A stretch of DNA of 64,000 nucleotides from Branchiostoma floridae (GCF_000003815.2 NC_049980.1:12518299-12582298); one strand, 5' to 3'; positions 10,201 through 22,147 are shown, counted from the stretch's first letter. A program made the numbers and translations. Notes: generated from the sequence alone by a model not told the origin.

Positions 10201-12100
10201 CCTGAGGAGAAATGAAAGGTGCTTTATATATTGCATATTGGTTACCTGAAATGTGCTTAACAGATATGTTGTACACAATTGCTATGGCACAGAAAATAGA
10301 CCAACATTTGAGGACCGAATAATGACATTGAAGGAACGACAAAAGAGCATGTTTACCGTGGCTCAAGCTTTACATCTGACATATCGTTTCAGATTGTGGG
10401 CCAAGTGCTTGGAAGAGTTAGATGAATTTGAAGGCGCAGAGGAGCAGCATTTCACAGCCAGGATTGTGGAGCAGAAACTTGCCCAGTCAATGCCCGGTCA
10501 GCCTATCCCAGGGCTCGATACTCTCAGGCCACTATCAGCATTCCGGCAGGTCAGTCCGTCAGATAAACTACTTGTTTTTTGTGCATTTTGGACATATATA
10601 CTAGAAAATTAAGCAGGTCTTGACAAGTGATTGTTTTAACGTGAGGGAACTTCATCCTTTCACACATTACCCACAATGCAACTCGATACACATGCGAGAT
10701 CTAATATGTGAACCAGCTTATTCTGGACAACACATGATGCCATCTGAAACATTTCATCTATTTCAGGTGGAGAAGCCCAGAAACAAACAGGGCTACAAGT
10801 ACGACTTCTTCGTGTCATATTCCAGTAAGGACGACGACTGGGTGGTGGGAGTTCTGGTCAAGACTTTGGAGGAGAAACACGGGTTCAAAGGCCTTGTACA
10901 TGACAGGGACTTCCAGGTATGGTATCAACTCTGCTTTCATAATGACAATAAAGCTACCATAGCTATAAGATACGATGGCTTGATCCTGATATATCTACGC
11001 TTCTAGACATCCTAGCAATGGTGGGCCGCGTAGAAGATTGATGGCCAGAGCAACCAGACCACGATCGTACGCAGCGCTGTGAAGAAGCCATGAGCCTATA
11101 GATCGTGGGCTTACATTGCCACGTAGAGCTAAACAAAATAAACTCGCTACAATTCACAGTTGTCACGTTAGTTGTGTGCGCGCGCAAGTTTATTTTAGGG
11201 GATAAAATATTGTCACACTGACTTCATAATGATAAATAATCCTGAGCTTCTATTTCTGTTCTTTCTTTATAAATCAGTCTCAGACAACAAAGTCTGCAGG
11301 GAGACTCGCTACAGAGCCCCGGGCAGCGAGAGCTTGTTTTATCCACTGTGCCGAAATGTTGTAACACGCTATGCTTTGTTTGGTATATGTATATGCATGA
11401 ATACAACCACTTTGTATAGACATATTAATGGCATGGAGTCTAAAGGAATACAGAAAGTTGAAGCAATGTTGTATGATGTAGACAAAATGTGTAACCATAA
11501 CATAAATCACTTGCAGGTTGGAAAATCTATAATTGACAATATCTCCTACGGGATCGACCAAAGTTTCAAAACCATACTGGTCCTGAGTGAAAACTTCCTC
11601 CGAAGCAACTGGTGCAGGTGGGATGCTTTCTTGTACTGTCCCAGTTGGTTTATTGGACGATAGTAACGTTATATCACGAAATTGATCTAACAGTCTTATG
11701 GTTTGAATTCTGTCAACTGGGCATGTGCAGTGAAATGTATTGTGGGTATGATGTCGAAGTTGAAGGCCCTGGAGACACAAAGAAAAGTTGTCTACATGTT
11801 AGGGGTCTTCGTCTTTTGCATTACCCACAATGCATCTTACTGCGCATGTTGTTATTTGCATATAGAAGACACCCCATGACATGGCGAAATTTCCACATTC
11901 CCAGGTACGAGATGCAGCAAGTCCATCTACGGGCCATGAAGGGTCGCGGGGATCACGTGATCGCCATCCTGTACAAGCCGTGCGAGGTACCTGACGACAT
12001 CGCACACCTGACGTACCTGCCGTGTAAGACTGACGGTCAGCTGGGTCCTGATGGCTGGAGGAGACTGGAAGATGCTCTCACTGATTCTGATGAGAGATAA
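7295..12100 (+). CDS. IFIT-like TPR protein with C-terminal TIR domain (complete, six coding exons, 590 aa)
   Basis: Coding exons are 7295-7669, 9119-9912, 10393-10549, 10767-10916, 11517-11617 and 11905-12100. Every junction has GT/AG and all phases agree, giving 1773 nt including the stop. Residues 1-~430 are helical TPR-type repeats. The N-terminus has CHLTW near residue 6 and a first repeat of the form ..EAEKSFRKVLEVDPSN, resembling the start of vertebrate IFIT proteins; a later segment (exon 2) with RKGIIYLQM, an insert, and SLKNFRKAV..K..Y resembles the IFIT C-terminal TPRs. Residues 452-~585 are a TIR domain: box 1 YDFFVSYSS (454-462), box 2 RDFQVG (489-494), KTILVLSENF (510-519), WCRYE (524-528). 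In TLRs the BB loop carries Pro where Val493 stands here. There is no signal peptide or membrane segment, so a cytosolic protein is expected. The likely role is an immune adaptor or sensor (inference). The TIR call is near certain; the IFIT affinity is moderate, and a generic TPR array is the alternative. Confidence 0.85.
8289..8522. mobile_element. Inverted-repeat (MITE-like) element in intron 1 of the TPR-TIR gene
   Basis: The left arm 8289-8352 and right arm 8463-8522 are inverted copies of about 60 bp with few mismatches (key motifs GCACGCACGCAAAACAG and AACGAATAACCTTATCAC), separated by about 110 bp. The core again contains partly self-complementary CATCAAT and ATGAAAT motifs. No coding capacity. 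No clear target-site duplication was seen. Confidence 0.75.
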
Positions 12101-12232
12101 CTTTGATAGAATGCCATGACTCCCGCGTATGCACCTGATTCGTCCCCACTAAATCATCATGATTATGAATAATGATTGATAGATTTGAAAATAGCCTGTA
12201 TAGTGTTACAAACTCCGTTACAATTTCTGTGC

Positions 12233-12238
12233 AATAAA
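12233..12238 (+). promoter_or_regulatory. Poly(A) signal of the TPR-TIR gene
   Basis: AATAAA lies 133 bp after the TPR-TIR stop codon in AT-rich sequence. It is the first canonical hexamer downstream. Confidence 0.6.
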
Positions 12239-12606
12239 CTTTGAGTTATAAAGACAGCATCGTTTCATTTGATCATTTTTTGTATCTTGGTATTTTTTTT
12301 ATCTTTATCTATCAATTCTGCTGTAATTGTGGAGGACCTAAATAGAATGCAAAATTTGACACATTTTTCATCTTTAGCCCTAATCAATCAACTGATCTAA
12401 TCAATCAAATTTCACTCCAAAAAAATTATGTCAAAAGAATCTATTCGGAGTCGTACTGCCTTGATCACTCTGGTCTCCAAACGTCTGACAGGCATCGCTG
12501 AAACTTCAAGGTCGAACGTTACTGATTCCACCCTAGAGCTCTTCTATGTGCAGATGGTTATTTAGATAATGGAATTGGTCGAAAACCTTCACCAAGGGAC
12601 AATTAT

Positions 12607-12918
12607 NNNNNNNNNNNNNNNNNNNNNNNNNNNNNNNNNNNNNNNNNNNNNNNNNNNNNNNNNNNNNNNNNNNNNNNNNNNNNNNNNNNNNNNNNNNNNN
12701 NNNNNNNNNNNNNNNNNNNNNNNNNNNNNNNNNNNNNNNNNNNNNNNNNNNNNNNNNNNNNNNNNNNNNNNNNNNNNNNNNNNNNNNNNNNNNNNNNNNN
12801 NNNNNNNNNNNNNNNNNNNNNNNNNNNNNNNNNNNNNNNNNNNNNNNNNNNNNNNNNNNNNNNNNNNNNNNNNNNNNNNNNNNNNNNNNNNNNNNNNNNN
12901 NNNNNNNNNNNNNNNNNN
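12607..12918. other. Assembly gap (312 Ns)
   Basis: A run of unknown bases. Open frames that cross it on either strand are meaningless. Confidence 0.99.
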
Positions 12919-13355
12919 CTAGAGACCTGTGCATTCTGGGATGGCCACTCTCGCCTCTTTGAAGACGCAAGAGTGGCCAATCAACCGGACCCGCACACAG
13001 GGACTGTGTGTACATCCGATTATATAACCGGACTCGCAAGGGTATGCCGTTATAATGGCCATACGGCATATCAGAAGGAAAACTGTGCCTCACGTCCGGC
13101 AAGAATGACTTGATCTCATCTCCCCATTGGGGCGTCCAGCCCTGCTGGCAACATTAACGTGCACTAGAGTGGACCTGGAGGATAGGACATGCTTTGTTGC
13201 GAGAGGAAGTCGAATGTCCTAGAATAGATCAGACGCACATCTACATATATAGATGTGTATGATTGTTTCCATTGTTACATATATGTGATTCTTACCGTGT
13301 GACCTGTACTTAGCCCAGTGGGGCAAAATGTGCAATAAAGGTCTTCATTCAATGT
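12919..13355 (+). mobile_element. 3' tail of a non-LTR retroelement
   Basis: The 3' end reads CTTAGCCCAGTGGGGCAAAA followed by TGTGCAATAAAGGTCTTCATTCA. The same tail, in reverse orientation, ends another copy at 25708-25780. An AATAAA plus a short CATTCA tail is what the 3' end of a LINE looks like. The body upstream is interrupted by the assembly gap, and no intact reading frame is left. Confidence 0.55.
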
Positions 13356-13560
13356 TACCGTCCAAGTGCTTGTATTCGGTATAATTACCCTAAAGCGGGT
13401 AATCTGGGCCCAATTGCGCTTGGGAATTTATTTATTTATTTGAATTGAATTGAGCCAACTTCCCAAGCAAATTTTACCCCGCGGTCACCTTTGCGTATGA
13501 CGCCCATATGAGGACATTAGAAATGCGTCAAAAAGTATTCAAAGGATGTTCACTACATGT

Positions 13561-13777
13561 ATGTTGAAGTTTGTAACTTTCATTCAACACAGATTACGTA
13601 TACTATATTTTGAAAAAAAAGTCGGTCACACATTCATCAAGCTTCTCAACGAGTCACACATCCATCAAGCTTAAGCTTCTCAACGAGTGTGATTCAATTA
13701 CTCTGATGAGCATGTGACCTTAATAACTGAATCACTATGATTTTCATGTGTTGAATGAAAGTTACAAACTTCAACAT
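13561..13777. mobile_element. MITE-like element with perfect 31-bp inverted ends
   Basis: 13561-13591 and 13747-13777 are exact reverse complements (motif GTTGAAGTTTGTAACTTTC). The interior has two direct copies of a motif built from GTCACACAT, CATCAAGCTT and CTCAACGAGT. No coding capacity. Confidence 0.75.
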
Positions 13778-15628
13778 CGATCGTACCAACACAAGAGCTT
13801 CCATGCTAATGTAGGTTGTTCAATAATGATACTTAATGCAGGTGAGATGTAAAATATTCAGTATTGCGAATTGCAAATGTACAATTCCAGACGCCAAGTT
13901 GTGCCGATTTGCGAATACCTGGCGCAATTCGGCGCCGTCATGTGAGATACCCGCTTAAAGTTCAAACAAAGCGACATGGCTTAACTGGCAAACACGTATG
14001 CTAGGCCTAACGTACTGCATGCTACTGTGTGTTTATATTACAAAACTTTATTTCACCGTCTTTGTACCATACATGGAGAGTGAAATATCATGGTCGCAAA
14101 TACTGCCTTTCTAGGTCTTGGATTAAGTGACATCTAGTTTTGCTCCAAATCTTCAAAGTGAAGTGTACGGCGTTGTTTATCTCTGTGTGGGACTAAATCC
14201 TTTGCCTGAAAGTTCACATAGGCTAATCCAACACTATGTCTAACTACTCAAACGGGACGACTGGTCTTCACTACAATTAGTATCGGACAAACATGTGCAT
14301 TGTTGAATTATCCATAGCTGTGAGAGTTATCCATAGACGTTTTAAAATGAGGTCAATATCTGGACAGGTTTTGCCGATAATGATAGCAAAGTTGCATTAA
14401 CAGTTAAATATTACAAACCCTAATCAGATCTACACATGAAACTGCAGCAAGCTCGCGTTCAGGCCCGCGAGGAAGGATTATCGCAATTTGCAAGCTTACA
14501 AATTACTTTTGTCTTTGCCATCGCTCTTTCAACGGTAGTTTAGTCCTCATTTAGATGAGAGAGACAAGACAAAGTATTACTGTAAAGTTCAATAAGTCCA
14601 ATCAGTTGCTGTAGATTTGAATAGACTGACTTGATTGTTTTGAGGATAGCATGAGGTCGCAGAAATCAAGTAGACCATATTACATTCATTTTGACATCCC
14701 TGTTGACCATTTTCAGCTGAATTTAAGACTTGCCTGACTTAACATTGGTTCTGTTGCATAATTAAGTAGGTTAACAATTTGGCGTAAGCACGAACTGCCA
14801 GCTTTCGAGTACCTGAAATCGAAAGCAATTAAGCTCATTTGGAATTTTCTTTGCCGCTTGCTTTTCTTGAGGCCGGCTTCGTTACCATTAAGATAGCGGA
14901 TGAGGATGACACGTTTATGGAAGCTTGCTTGTTAAGGTGGACAGGTGCACACATTATGACAGGTGAACAGTCTGCTGTCGCGTGGCAACGACTTATTTCT
15001 TCATTTCATTTAAAAATTGCAACAAGGTAATACAGTATTCCAGGCAGCATTTGCTGATTTTATACATACATTATATATTATTAGTGCATCAAATGGTAAG
15101 CATTCACAAGTGCATATTTTAAAGATCAAAAACAAACACATTTAGCAACAAGGAAAACTTATAAGTATATACTGAAAGAGCTAAAGGTAGGTCATAGTTT
15201 TACTAGTTGTTTGAAATAGCATGATGCTTCTTCTCTGTGCGGTACAGCGGCGGTCAAAATTGTGTCCCAGAGCACGGACCATGTAAAACCTTGCATCATC
15301 GCCGTATCAGGGCATGTGTGTAGGGCATCTAAACACGATTTTAGTGTCAACTGTGTGCGGTAACGCAGTATCCAAGATGGCAGAGCGGTACCTCGCATAG
15401 TTGAGAAGAAAACGCTAACCGTGTCTGAAGTATGACGATGCCACATAGCTATAGTGCCCTGGGGCACACCCACGACCAACTTTCTACCAAATAGCTTTAT
15501 CATTGAGAGCACCTATGGAGCGTATTGATATTTCCGAGTGAAATGAGTTTGATTGAGGCTCTTTGCGTTACAACCTGCGATACTATTGAAAATGCATTTG
15601 CAGCTCACGGACATTGAATAACGTATGC
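13778..15628. other. Spacer without recognised features
   Basis: AT-rich, non-repetitive sequence. Frames of 60-100 codons occur but none resembles a known family or has matched splice sites, and I see no RNA gene. Confidence 0.4.
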
Positions 15629-15844
15629 TACTGTAAATGCATTGAAGTTCGCGGGGATTTAATTTCGCGGTAGCGGGAAAAAGGACTTTTCGCGGTGGTT
15701 TTAAGTTCGCGGTAACACCATAGACTGCAGTCTAATACCATCGAATGGAAAAATGTTCGCGATGGTTTTAAATATTCGCGGTGAAGTGGTCACCGCGAAA
15801 ACCGCCAACATTAATCCACCGCGAACATTTCTGCATTTACAGTA
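15629..15844. mobile_element. MITE-like element with TACTGTAAATGCA ends
   Basis: The element starts TACTGTAAATGCA and ends TGCATTTACAGTA. The inner arms are rich in TTCGCGG / CCGCGAA motifs and are partly complementary across the centre. Length 216 bp, non-coding. CpG density is far above the flanks. Confidence 0.75.
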
Positions 15845-16643
15845 TTTCATTTAAAAAGAACTTCTCAAATTAATATTTTCCCTTTGTCTGTTTTCTTTCC
15901 CTTGACATAAAACATCTAAACATTGTTGAGGTCATGCTGCAAAATAATGTTTTACATACATAGCACATGTTGCTTTGACACTGCGTTTAACTCTAGCCAT
16001 TTTCCATTGATGTAACAAAACACAAGTTTCGGTCTATGACAGCCTTTGGCATTGTTCATACTTTAAAAGATCTCCTTTTACTCGCCATTGATCATGTCAC
16101 GTTTTCAATATGAGGCTGCACCTATTTCTAGCCTTCAGGGCAAAGTTTCTGCTTCAGCCTTGGCCTCAGCTAAGCCGCACCAGAGGAACATCAAAATTGC
16201 GGCTTTACCTCTTCATTTAAACGCCCATCCCATAACTACAGGCACTGTAGCTATTACCCTTTATCTTCACCTGTTCTATGCTGTTGGGAATTTCATCCAA
16301 CTTGAACCAAATAAATATTACTTGATCATTGACCTTAAGTTAAATGGAATGATTCAATGAATTGCTTGAAAAACAAAACCCGAATAGGTAATGAATGCCG
16401 ATTATTTTTGTTTCATATTCAGACAGGAATAGTCAATTTGTCCAAGTGACCCTTCACAAGGACCACCTGGCAAATTATTGCCATCATGAATAATGGCCCC
16501 TTATAGTTAACGATACTTTTCCTATTGGAGCAAGCATTGCTAATCCTGTGCATACTGACCAACTGTCCGCATAGACTACTCTCCAAGCAGAGGTTGAGTC
16601 GCGTAGATATAGTAGTAGTCGGAAAAATTACACGGCCGCTCCT
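15845..16643. other. Spacer without recognised features
   Basis: A 90-codon frame starting at 16088 has no recognisable domain, splice context or composition that would support it as a gene. Confidence 0.35.
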
Positions 16644-16996
16644 CGCTTTACACTAGGTTTTTCTGAGACGTCTTGGCCAAGACCGTCTCAGCCAGCTCTC
16701 TTTACACACGCTGTGGCAAGCTGTTTTGGACTCCCCGCAGAGCAGGCTTGCAGGCATTATTCTGTGTCTCTGCATTCCTCCGTAATAAGTTTTTGCAGTT
16801 TTTCCACAAATGCAGGGGAAATATCAAAAGTTGGATTGTAGTGGACTACTATCAGAAAAAAAACTGTCCTAATTATATAACAGCAGGAATCTGGTCTTGA
16901 GACCCCTAAATTGCTCTTTACACTGTGGTTGAGACGTCTTGGCTGAGACGGTCTTGGCCAAGACGTCTCACTCTCAGAAAAACCTAGTGTAAAGCG
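16644..16996. mobile_element. Inverted-repeat element with nested self-complementary core
   Basis: CGCTTTACACTAGGTTTTTC starts the left end and its exact complement closes the right end. Inside, GAGACGTCTTGGCCAAGAC-type motifs recur in both orientations next to each end. Length about 353 bp, non-coding. No target-site duplication is obvious. Confidence 0.7.
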
Positions 16997-17319
16997 TGGC
17001 AGGGCGGTCCTTTTGGGCAATTTTGACCGCGTTTCCCTCTTTTTACTGCAACGACAGGCCCGAATATGCTTTTTATGTCTTCCAACTTATCCGTGGTATT
17101 GAAGGACAGCGACAGATGACGAATTGTGTTAACCTACAGGCGAACACGAGAAGAGAGTAGAGTACAGGTGTCCCTAAGCTGGCTCTCTACATGTAGATTT
17201 AGTACTGGGAAAGGTCATCCGTTACAAGCTTAGCCCACTTTTGTACTAGACGGCGATCCTTGAGGCGTTCGTACTAGCCTCCGCCAGGCCTTCCTACGGA
17301 GTTGCGGGGATCGTCGAAT

Positions 17320-17470
17320 TTGGCAACAACAAGAAAACGAAAATTAGCCAGGGGGGTCAGTCCACGCTAATGTTCATGTTTTTTTGCTGGTAGTAAAACT
17401 CCCCTGGCAAATTCTCCCTATAATAATAGCCAGCGTAGTCAGTCTGGTAGAGACTACATTCGTACTGCGA
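17320..17470. repeat. Dispersed repeat ending TCAGTCTGGTAGAGACTAC
   Basis: A ~130-bp block with GGGGGGTCAGTCCACGC, AAACTCCCCTGGCAAATT and GTCAGTCTGGTAGAGACTAC. A second copy is at 22148-22285, a partial copy at 63775-63812 and a partial inverted relative around 29740. This is a dispersed element family of unknown type. Confidence 0.6.
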
Positions 17471-17756
17471 GCAAGATTGGATTTGTGTGAAGCTTGATGT
17501 CATAATTAGAATATGACGCATAATGTAAAAGTATGATTGAAAAGACAACCAAATGTGCGAAAGTCGTTGAGTGATCTGTGAAATCGTTGGTTTCTCAGCG
17601 GTCGCGGCGTCTAGTGAACAGGGGGTGTTACCAAACCAACCATTACTCTTGCTCAAATCTACTCTTCCGATCCTGCATCCCCTTGATTTGTCAAGAAGCG
17701 TTTGACCTGGCCTCTCCTCGTTACAAATAAACAGGATTTCAGTAATGTTGTTATCT

Positions 17757-17957
17757 CGGTATGATTGACTTGTGTTCAATCCCCATGGCCAGTGTGTAAG
17801 ATGTTTCTCCATACTGCATGGCTAAGTAATGGACATGTCTCTCTCTCTCTTTATTTTGCCACACAAAAATGTTAAAACATGTATGTTGAGTGAATATTTT
17901 CTCAATGATTGTTACAAATCCCACCTTAGACGGTGAATGCTAGAAATATATCAGGCT
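17757..17957. repeat. ~200-bp direct repeat, copy 1 (partner at 23655-23847)
   Basis: Nearly identical to 23655-23847, from CGGTATGATTGACTTGTG to GAAATATATCAGGCT. Differences are a small deletion (CATGGCCAG), one CT-repeat unit and a few substitutions. Non-coding. Confidence 0.85.
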
Positions 17958-19616
17958 GTCGTAAGTGTTGAAACCATCTCGACTCCGGCAGTATATATCA
18001 TAGACCGACCCTGTTCGCGTCTGACTGCTATGTAAACAAGTTCTCACGCTTCCGTTAAAAATTCTGGTTTGTCTTGTATGATAACTGTAGTTCATCAATC
18101 ATGCAAATAAGGTGTGCATTGATCACTATTCGGTGAACGTGAGCACAAGGAAAATATATAACTGCGAAAGCGACGACATACACAAACCGCAAACAATACC
18201 TCCCTGTGAATTAGCAGTCTCTTCTACTGGCCCTTTGACCTGGAATGTCTGTAAAGACTAGTACTACCCCTTACTGTCAGCCTGCGAAAAAAAGACGTTG
18301 TAGTCCAAGTAAACCTTTACTTCCTGTCAGTCTCTGTTTGCACCTTTCTCCTCTCCTCCTCATCTAGCCATCACTATCCTGCTGAATACATCTACTATTC
18401 AAATACCTAAGGACATACCGAAATACAGACACCCAGACACACCGAAAACAAAACCTTCGTACTCAGGAGAAGGCAACCTTCAGTGGGTTGCAGATTAGCC
18501 ATGACAAGTTAACCTTTTATGCTTCTCTGATCTGCAGTTGGGTAGATGACAAATTATGTTGGCCTCTTTTCCTGATCTGTTTTCAAAAGGGTTAGGCCGT
18601 AGTACTTGTGCCATCAGTGTTCTGTGGGGGTATTTTAAAAAAGGGTGACGCTATAGATTTTGTTGACATGTATGAAGCCTATATAAGAACCGCACAATCC
18701 CTTTCTGTGAGAATAACGTTATGAATTTCAACATTGAAGGACGCGTCTTTATTCCTTATCCAACAACTAGTATGTCCATTGCGCTAAATGTATAAGATAC
18801 ACGACTTCCTTTTATCAAAGAAGTGCTTTTGAAAAATGCTGGCATTTAGGACAGAGTATACTAAGGAAATAGAGATTGGTTCGCCTTTTTTCGGTGTGAC
18901 GTATTTCAATGATACAGATCATGGAACATTGTAGTTAACAGTGGAGCACAACTTCTAGTTTGCATGTCCATGTTTCACGTCTAGGAAAGATAAGCTACTT
19001 ACACATGTATGTATGTATCAGCTAATGCACATAAAAGTATCCTAGTAATTCTCTGTTTATCTGTCTACCTAAGATTCTAGTGACATCTACTCTTCCAAGA
19101 GAGAACATAGCAAATACATGGCATACAGCTGACATAAACATAGCTAACACGAAGTATAACATAGCTGACATAGGAATGGAACTTTTGATTAAAACTCTCC
19201 ACTATCCACAAGTCCTCACAATCCAATTTCTTTTTGAAAGCACGAAATAAACCACCTACTGGGATATAACCGCACAGCCAGTAGAAATATAATCTCCGCT
19301 TAACGAAGGCAATAACTGTAAATACGTTCCAATCATTAAGACGCAAGCGCTGTCTATCTGCATGTATTATTGGTTATTGGTGCTGATAGGGAACCTGGTG
19401 GTCCTGACTGTCATTGACGATTGTGTTAATTGTTGTTGTGTTATTCAATTAAAAATAAGTTAAATTTCTTTGAATTCATATTAGCCAACCCAATCATTTA
19501 TCAGCTTACTAATAGAGATCAGTAAACGAAGACAGGCCCTTCCCACTCTAGTCGTATACGTAGGGATATGTGAAGTTGTATATACGGATGCTGATTACTG
19601 TTGCGTCTATTTCCTA
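17958..19616. other. Spacer without recognised features
   Basis: No gene, RNA or clear repeat recognised. An 89-codon minus-strand frame at 19077-19346 is Tyr/Cys/Val rich, reads as AT-rich non-coding sequence and lacks splice or domain support. Confidence 0.35.
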
Positions 19617-20470
19617 AAGGCCTCCTCTCACTACACTCGCGTCACGCTTGCGTCGCTGCGGGGTTCATTCACTGTGTCACTGTTGTGTTATTTTCGCCGA
19701 TTTTCTGTTGCGCTCACACTTACTTGCGTCACTGTTGCGTTTCTAGACTAAATGAACAGGTTATCGGAAGTCGCAGCGTTGTCAATGTATGAAAATCACT
19801 GTAAAATGATGAAAATGCCTCAAAATGAGATTAATAACGAAATAATTTCCCTTGTGATGATGCATAAGACGCGTACGTTTACAGTAAAAGAAGTCACCCA
19901 AATGAATGGACACGAACCATATACCAGATTTGAGTCCATCGCTTATGTGTTTTGCAACAAGTATGTGTAATGGTGTGTGTTTATAGGTTCATTGAACAAT
20001 TTTCAAATTTCACAAATAAAAAATCTTGATATTTCCTACGTTTTAATAGGAAATAGACAAACTGTTGTGTCACTGTTGTGTTACTCTTGGGTCACTGTTA
20101 TAACTGAATCAAAAACCGCTGTAAAATGATATCTAAAATGTATCCAAAATAGCTTTCAATAATAAAAGGATGTTCACTTTTGATACTTGGTGCCAAATAA
20201 ACAAAATATAATCTTGATACTGTTGAAGGCATGTTGGCGTCACTATTGTGTCACTGTTGTGTTACTCTTGGGTCACTGTTGTGTCACTCCTGGGTCATTG
20301 TTGGGGCATCTTGCCACTTGTGTTATTTTTTAACTTCCAAAAAAACGTCGCGCTTGCTTGTGTCACCTCTAGGTTCGCTTGCGTCACCTCTAGGTGCCGC
20401 GGGGTCACGTCTGCGTTGTCGAACCCCGAAGCGACGCAAGCGTGACGCGAGTCTAGTGAGAGGGGGCCTT
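19617..20470. mobile_element. Non-autonomous DNA transposon, 854 bp, ~50-bp TIRs, TA flanks
   Basis: The left end AAGGCCTCCTCTCACTA continues through CGCGTCACGCTTGCGTCGCT to about 19667. The right end is its inverted complement with about three mismatches over ~50 bp. TA sits immediately outside both ends, a TA target-site duplication as in Tc1/mariner-type insertion. The interior carries several GTGTCACTGTTGTGT-like short repeats next to both ends. No transposase is encoded; short frames inside follow the repeats. Confidence 0.8.
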
Positions 20471-20978
20471 TACTGTGACGTGGGTGATAATGATATTTAG
20501 TCCTCACCATTTTTTTAAAACGATTCTTCGAAAATAGCAATGAGCCCCCATTTCTAGTGAGAATCAAATAACAGCCACGCGCAAAGTGATAACCAGCTTG
20601 CCAGACTTGAAATGTTGAGAACTCCTGTGAAGAGAGTGTGAAATATAGAAAGCCTGTTTTGAATTTGATCACTCAAGTGTCAGATGTGGAATTTTATTTC
20701 TATTACCACCCATACAAGCAAGCTTCTTTGTCGTTACCTTGTGCACCTGCACGTCACGTATATACATGTACGTATCTCCCTCATTAGTGAGACTATTCTC
20801 TCGTATTTTCTCTGTTCTAAAGAGGACTATCACAAGAAGGACCAATCTTGCGTTTTTTATCTTAAGAAAAGATCACATCCACGAGTAAACATGTTCAGTG
20901 TGTTCTTATTTGCATAATTAATTGTGACGTAGGTAGTTCGTGTAGGTGGGTGGGTGTACACGAAACCTGTCACTTCCG

Positions 20979-21070
20979 ATGGTTTTCGTGTCCGGTACAT
21001 CGACTCACGGAGTCATAGACAAAGCGGGGGCATCGCAACCAGAAGAGCGTGAACCGGCGTACAGAGACAG
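20979..21070 (+). CDS. Candidate first coding exon of an unidentified gene
   Basis: An ATG in good context (CCGATGG) opens a 30-codon frame that ends at AGAGACAG followed by GTAGGTCC, a plausible donor (phase 2). The translation starts MVFVSGTSTHGV and ends EREPAYRD. This patch is GC-richer than its AT-rich surroundings, as real exons here tend to be. I could not find a matching downstream exon, so this may be a non-coding first exon or chance. Confidence 0.2.
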
Positions 21071-22147
21071 GTAGGTCCTTCATACCTTTGTACGCATATC
21101 TTTCTAAGGGCCTGGTCACATTTATCGTACGATAGTCGATTGGAAACTGAGTTTAATCTTCATATAGTCGTGCGCGCGGCGTACAAAATTCAACTGAATT
21201 TTTATTGAAAATGCTATCTTATATATCCTTTTCGGCCGTTGATGCTGCCTCAGGCTGCTAAAAAATCAAGTGACATGAAAACCGAGTCCTACGACGGATG
21301 CTACCGCATCGAGATATTGCGTCTTTATTTTCTGTCCACAAAAACTCCGATCGGGATCTCTACCGGTAGAATCGCCGATACTGCCAGTTCGCAGTTTCTA
21401 CCCTGACATGTTTCCCACACAGAAGCAACTTTGATGGGATCGTACGTCAAACACAGAGTTGTAGATAATGATAGGCCCTTTCCCGCTGGCACTGCAGGAT
21501 AACACAGTTAACTTGCAGCTTCAAGAAAGCCCTGATAGACAATGATAATTTTGTACTGTAGAAGGAAAGATACATTTATACATATAACGATATACCGCTA
21601 CTTGCTAGAGCTTGATTACTCTGGGACGGATGGTAACCTTTTAAAAAATCACCCCTGTTTTGATACTGTGGACCAGATTATCGATATCGCACAGTCGTTT
21701 AGGCAAAACATCTACAAGCAGATGTTGGGCTATGTCTAGCGGCAAATTGATTAAACAACTATTTCTCCAGATGTAACTCCAACCAAATGTTAGGCTCCAA
21801 TCATCATTTACTGTACTGTGTTATAACAAACAACTCGTGTTATAACAAACAACTGCCTGTACCTAAATGGAAACAACAGTTCGATAAAAGAATAGGACAT
21901 GGATAATAAGCACTAATCGAAAGGGGGCAAGTTACTAAATACGTCACGGAGTACATGTTTGTGGCCTAGACCTCTTGTTGCATATCTTGACCTGCTGTAA
22001 ATGCCCGAGCTGTAAGCTCTAATATTGTCAAATGAGCATTCCACTTCTTTGGAATTATGAACTTTTAGACACTGAATGCACGCAAGCAATTCGCTCTGTA
22101 CTCAGCCGACATCGTAGAATTCGCATAAAATCTACCGGATATTTGCC

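Noticed and set aside
12533-13102. Frames across 12533-13102 on both strands
   Set aside because: Most of their length is the run of Ns.
15192-15512. 106-codon minus-strand frame
   Set aside because: No recognisable domain, no splice or start context, and composition like the surrounding non-coding DNA.
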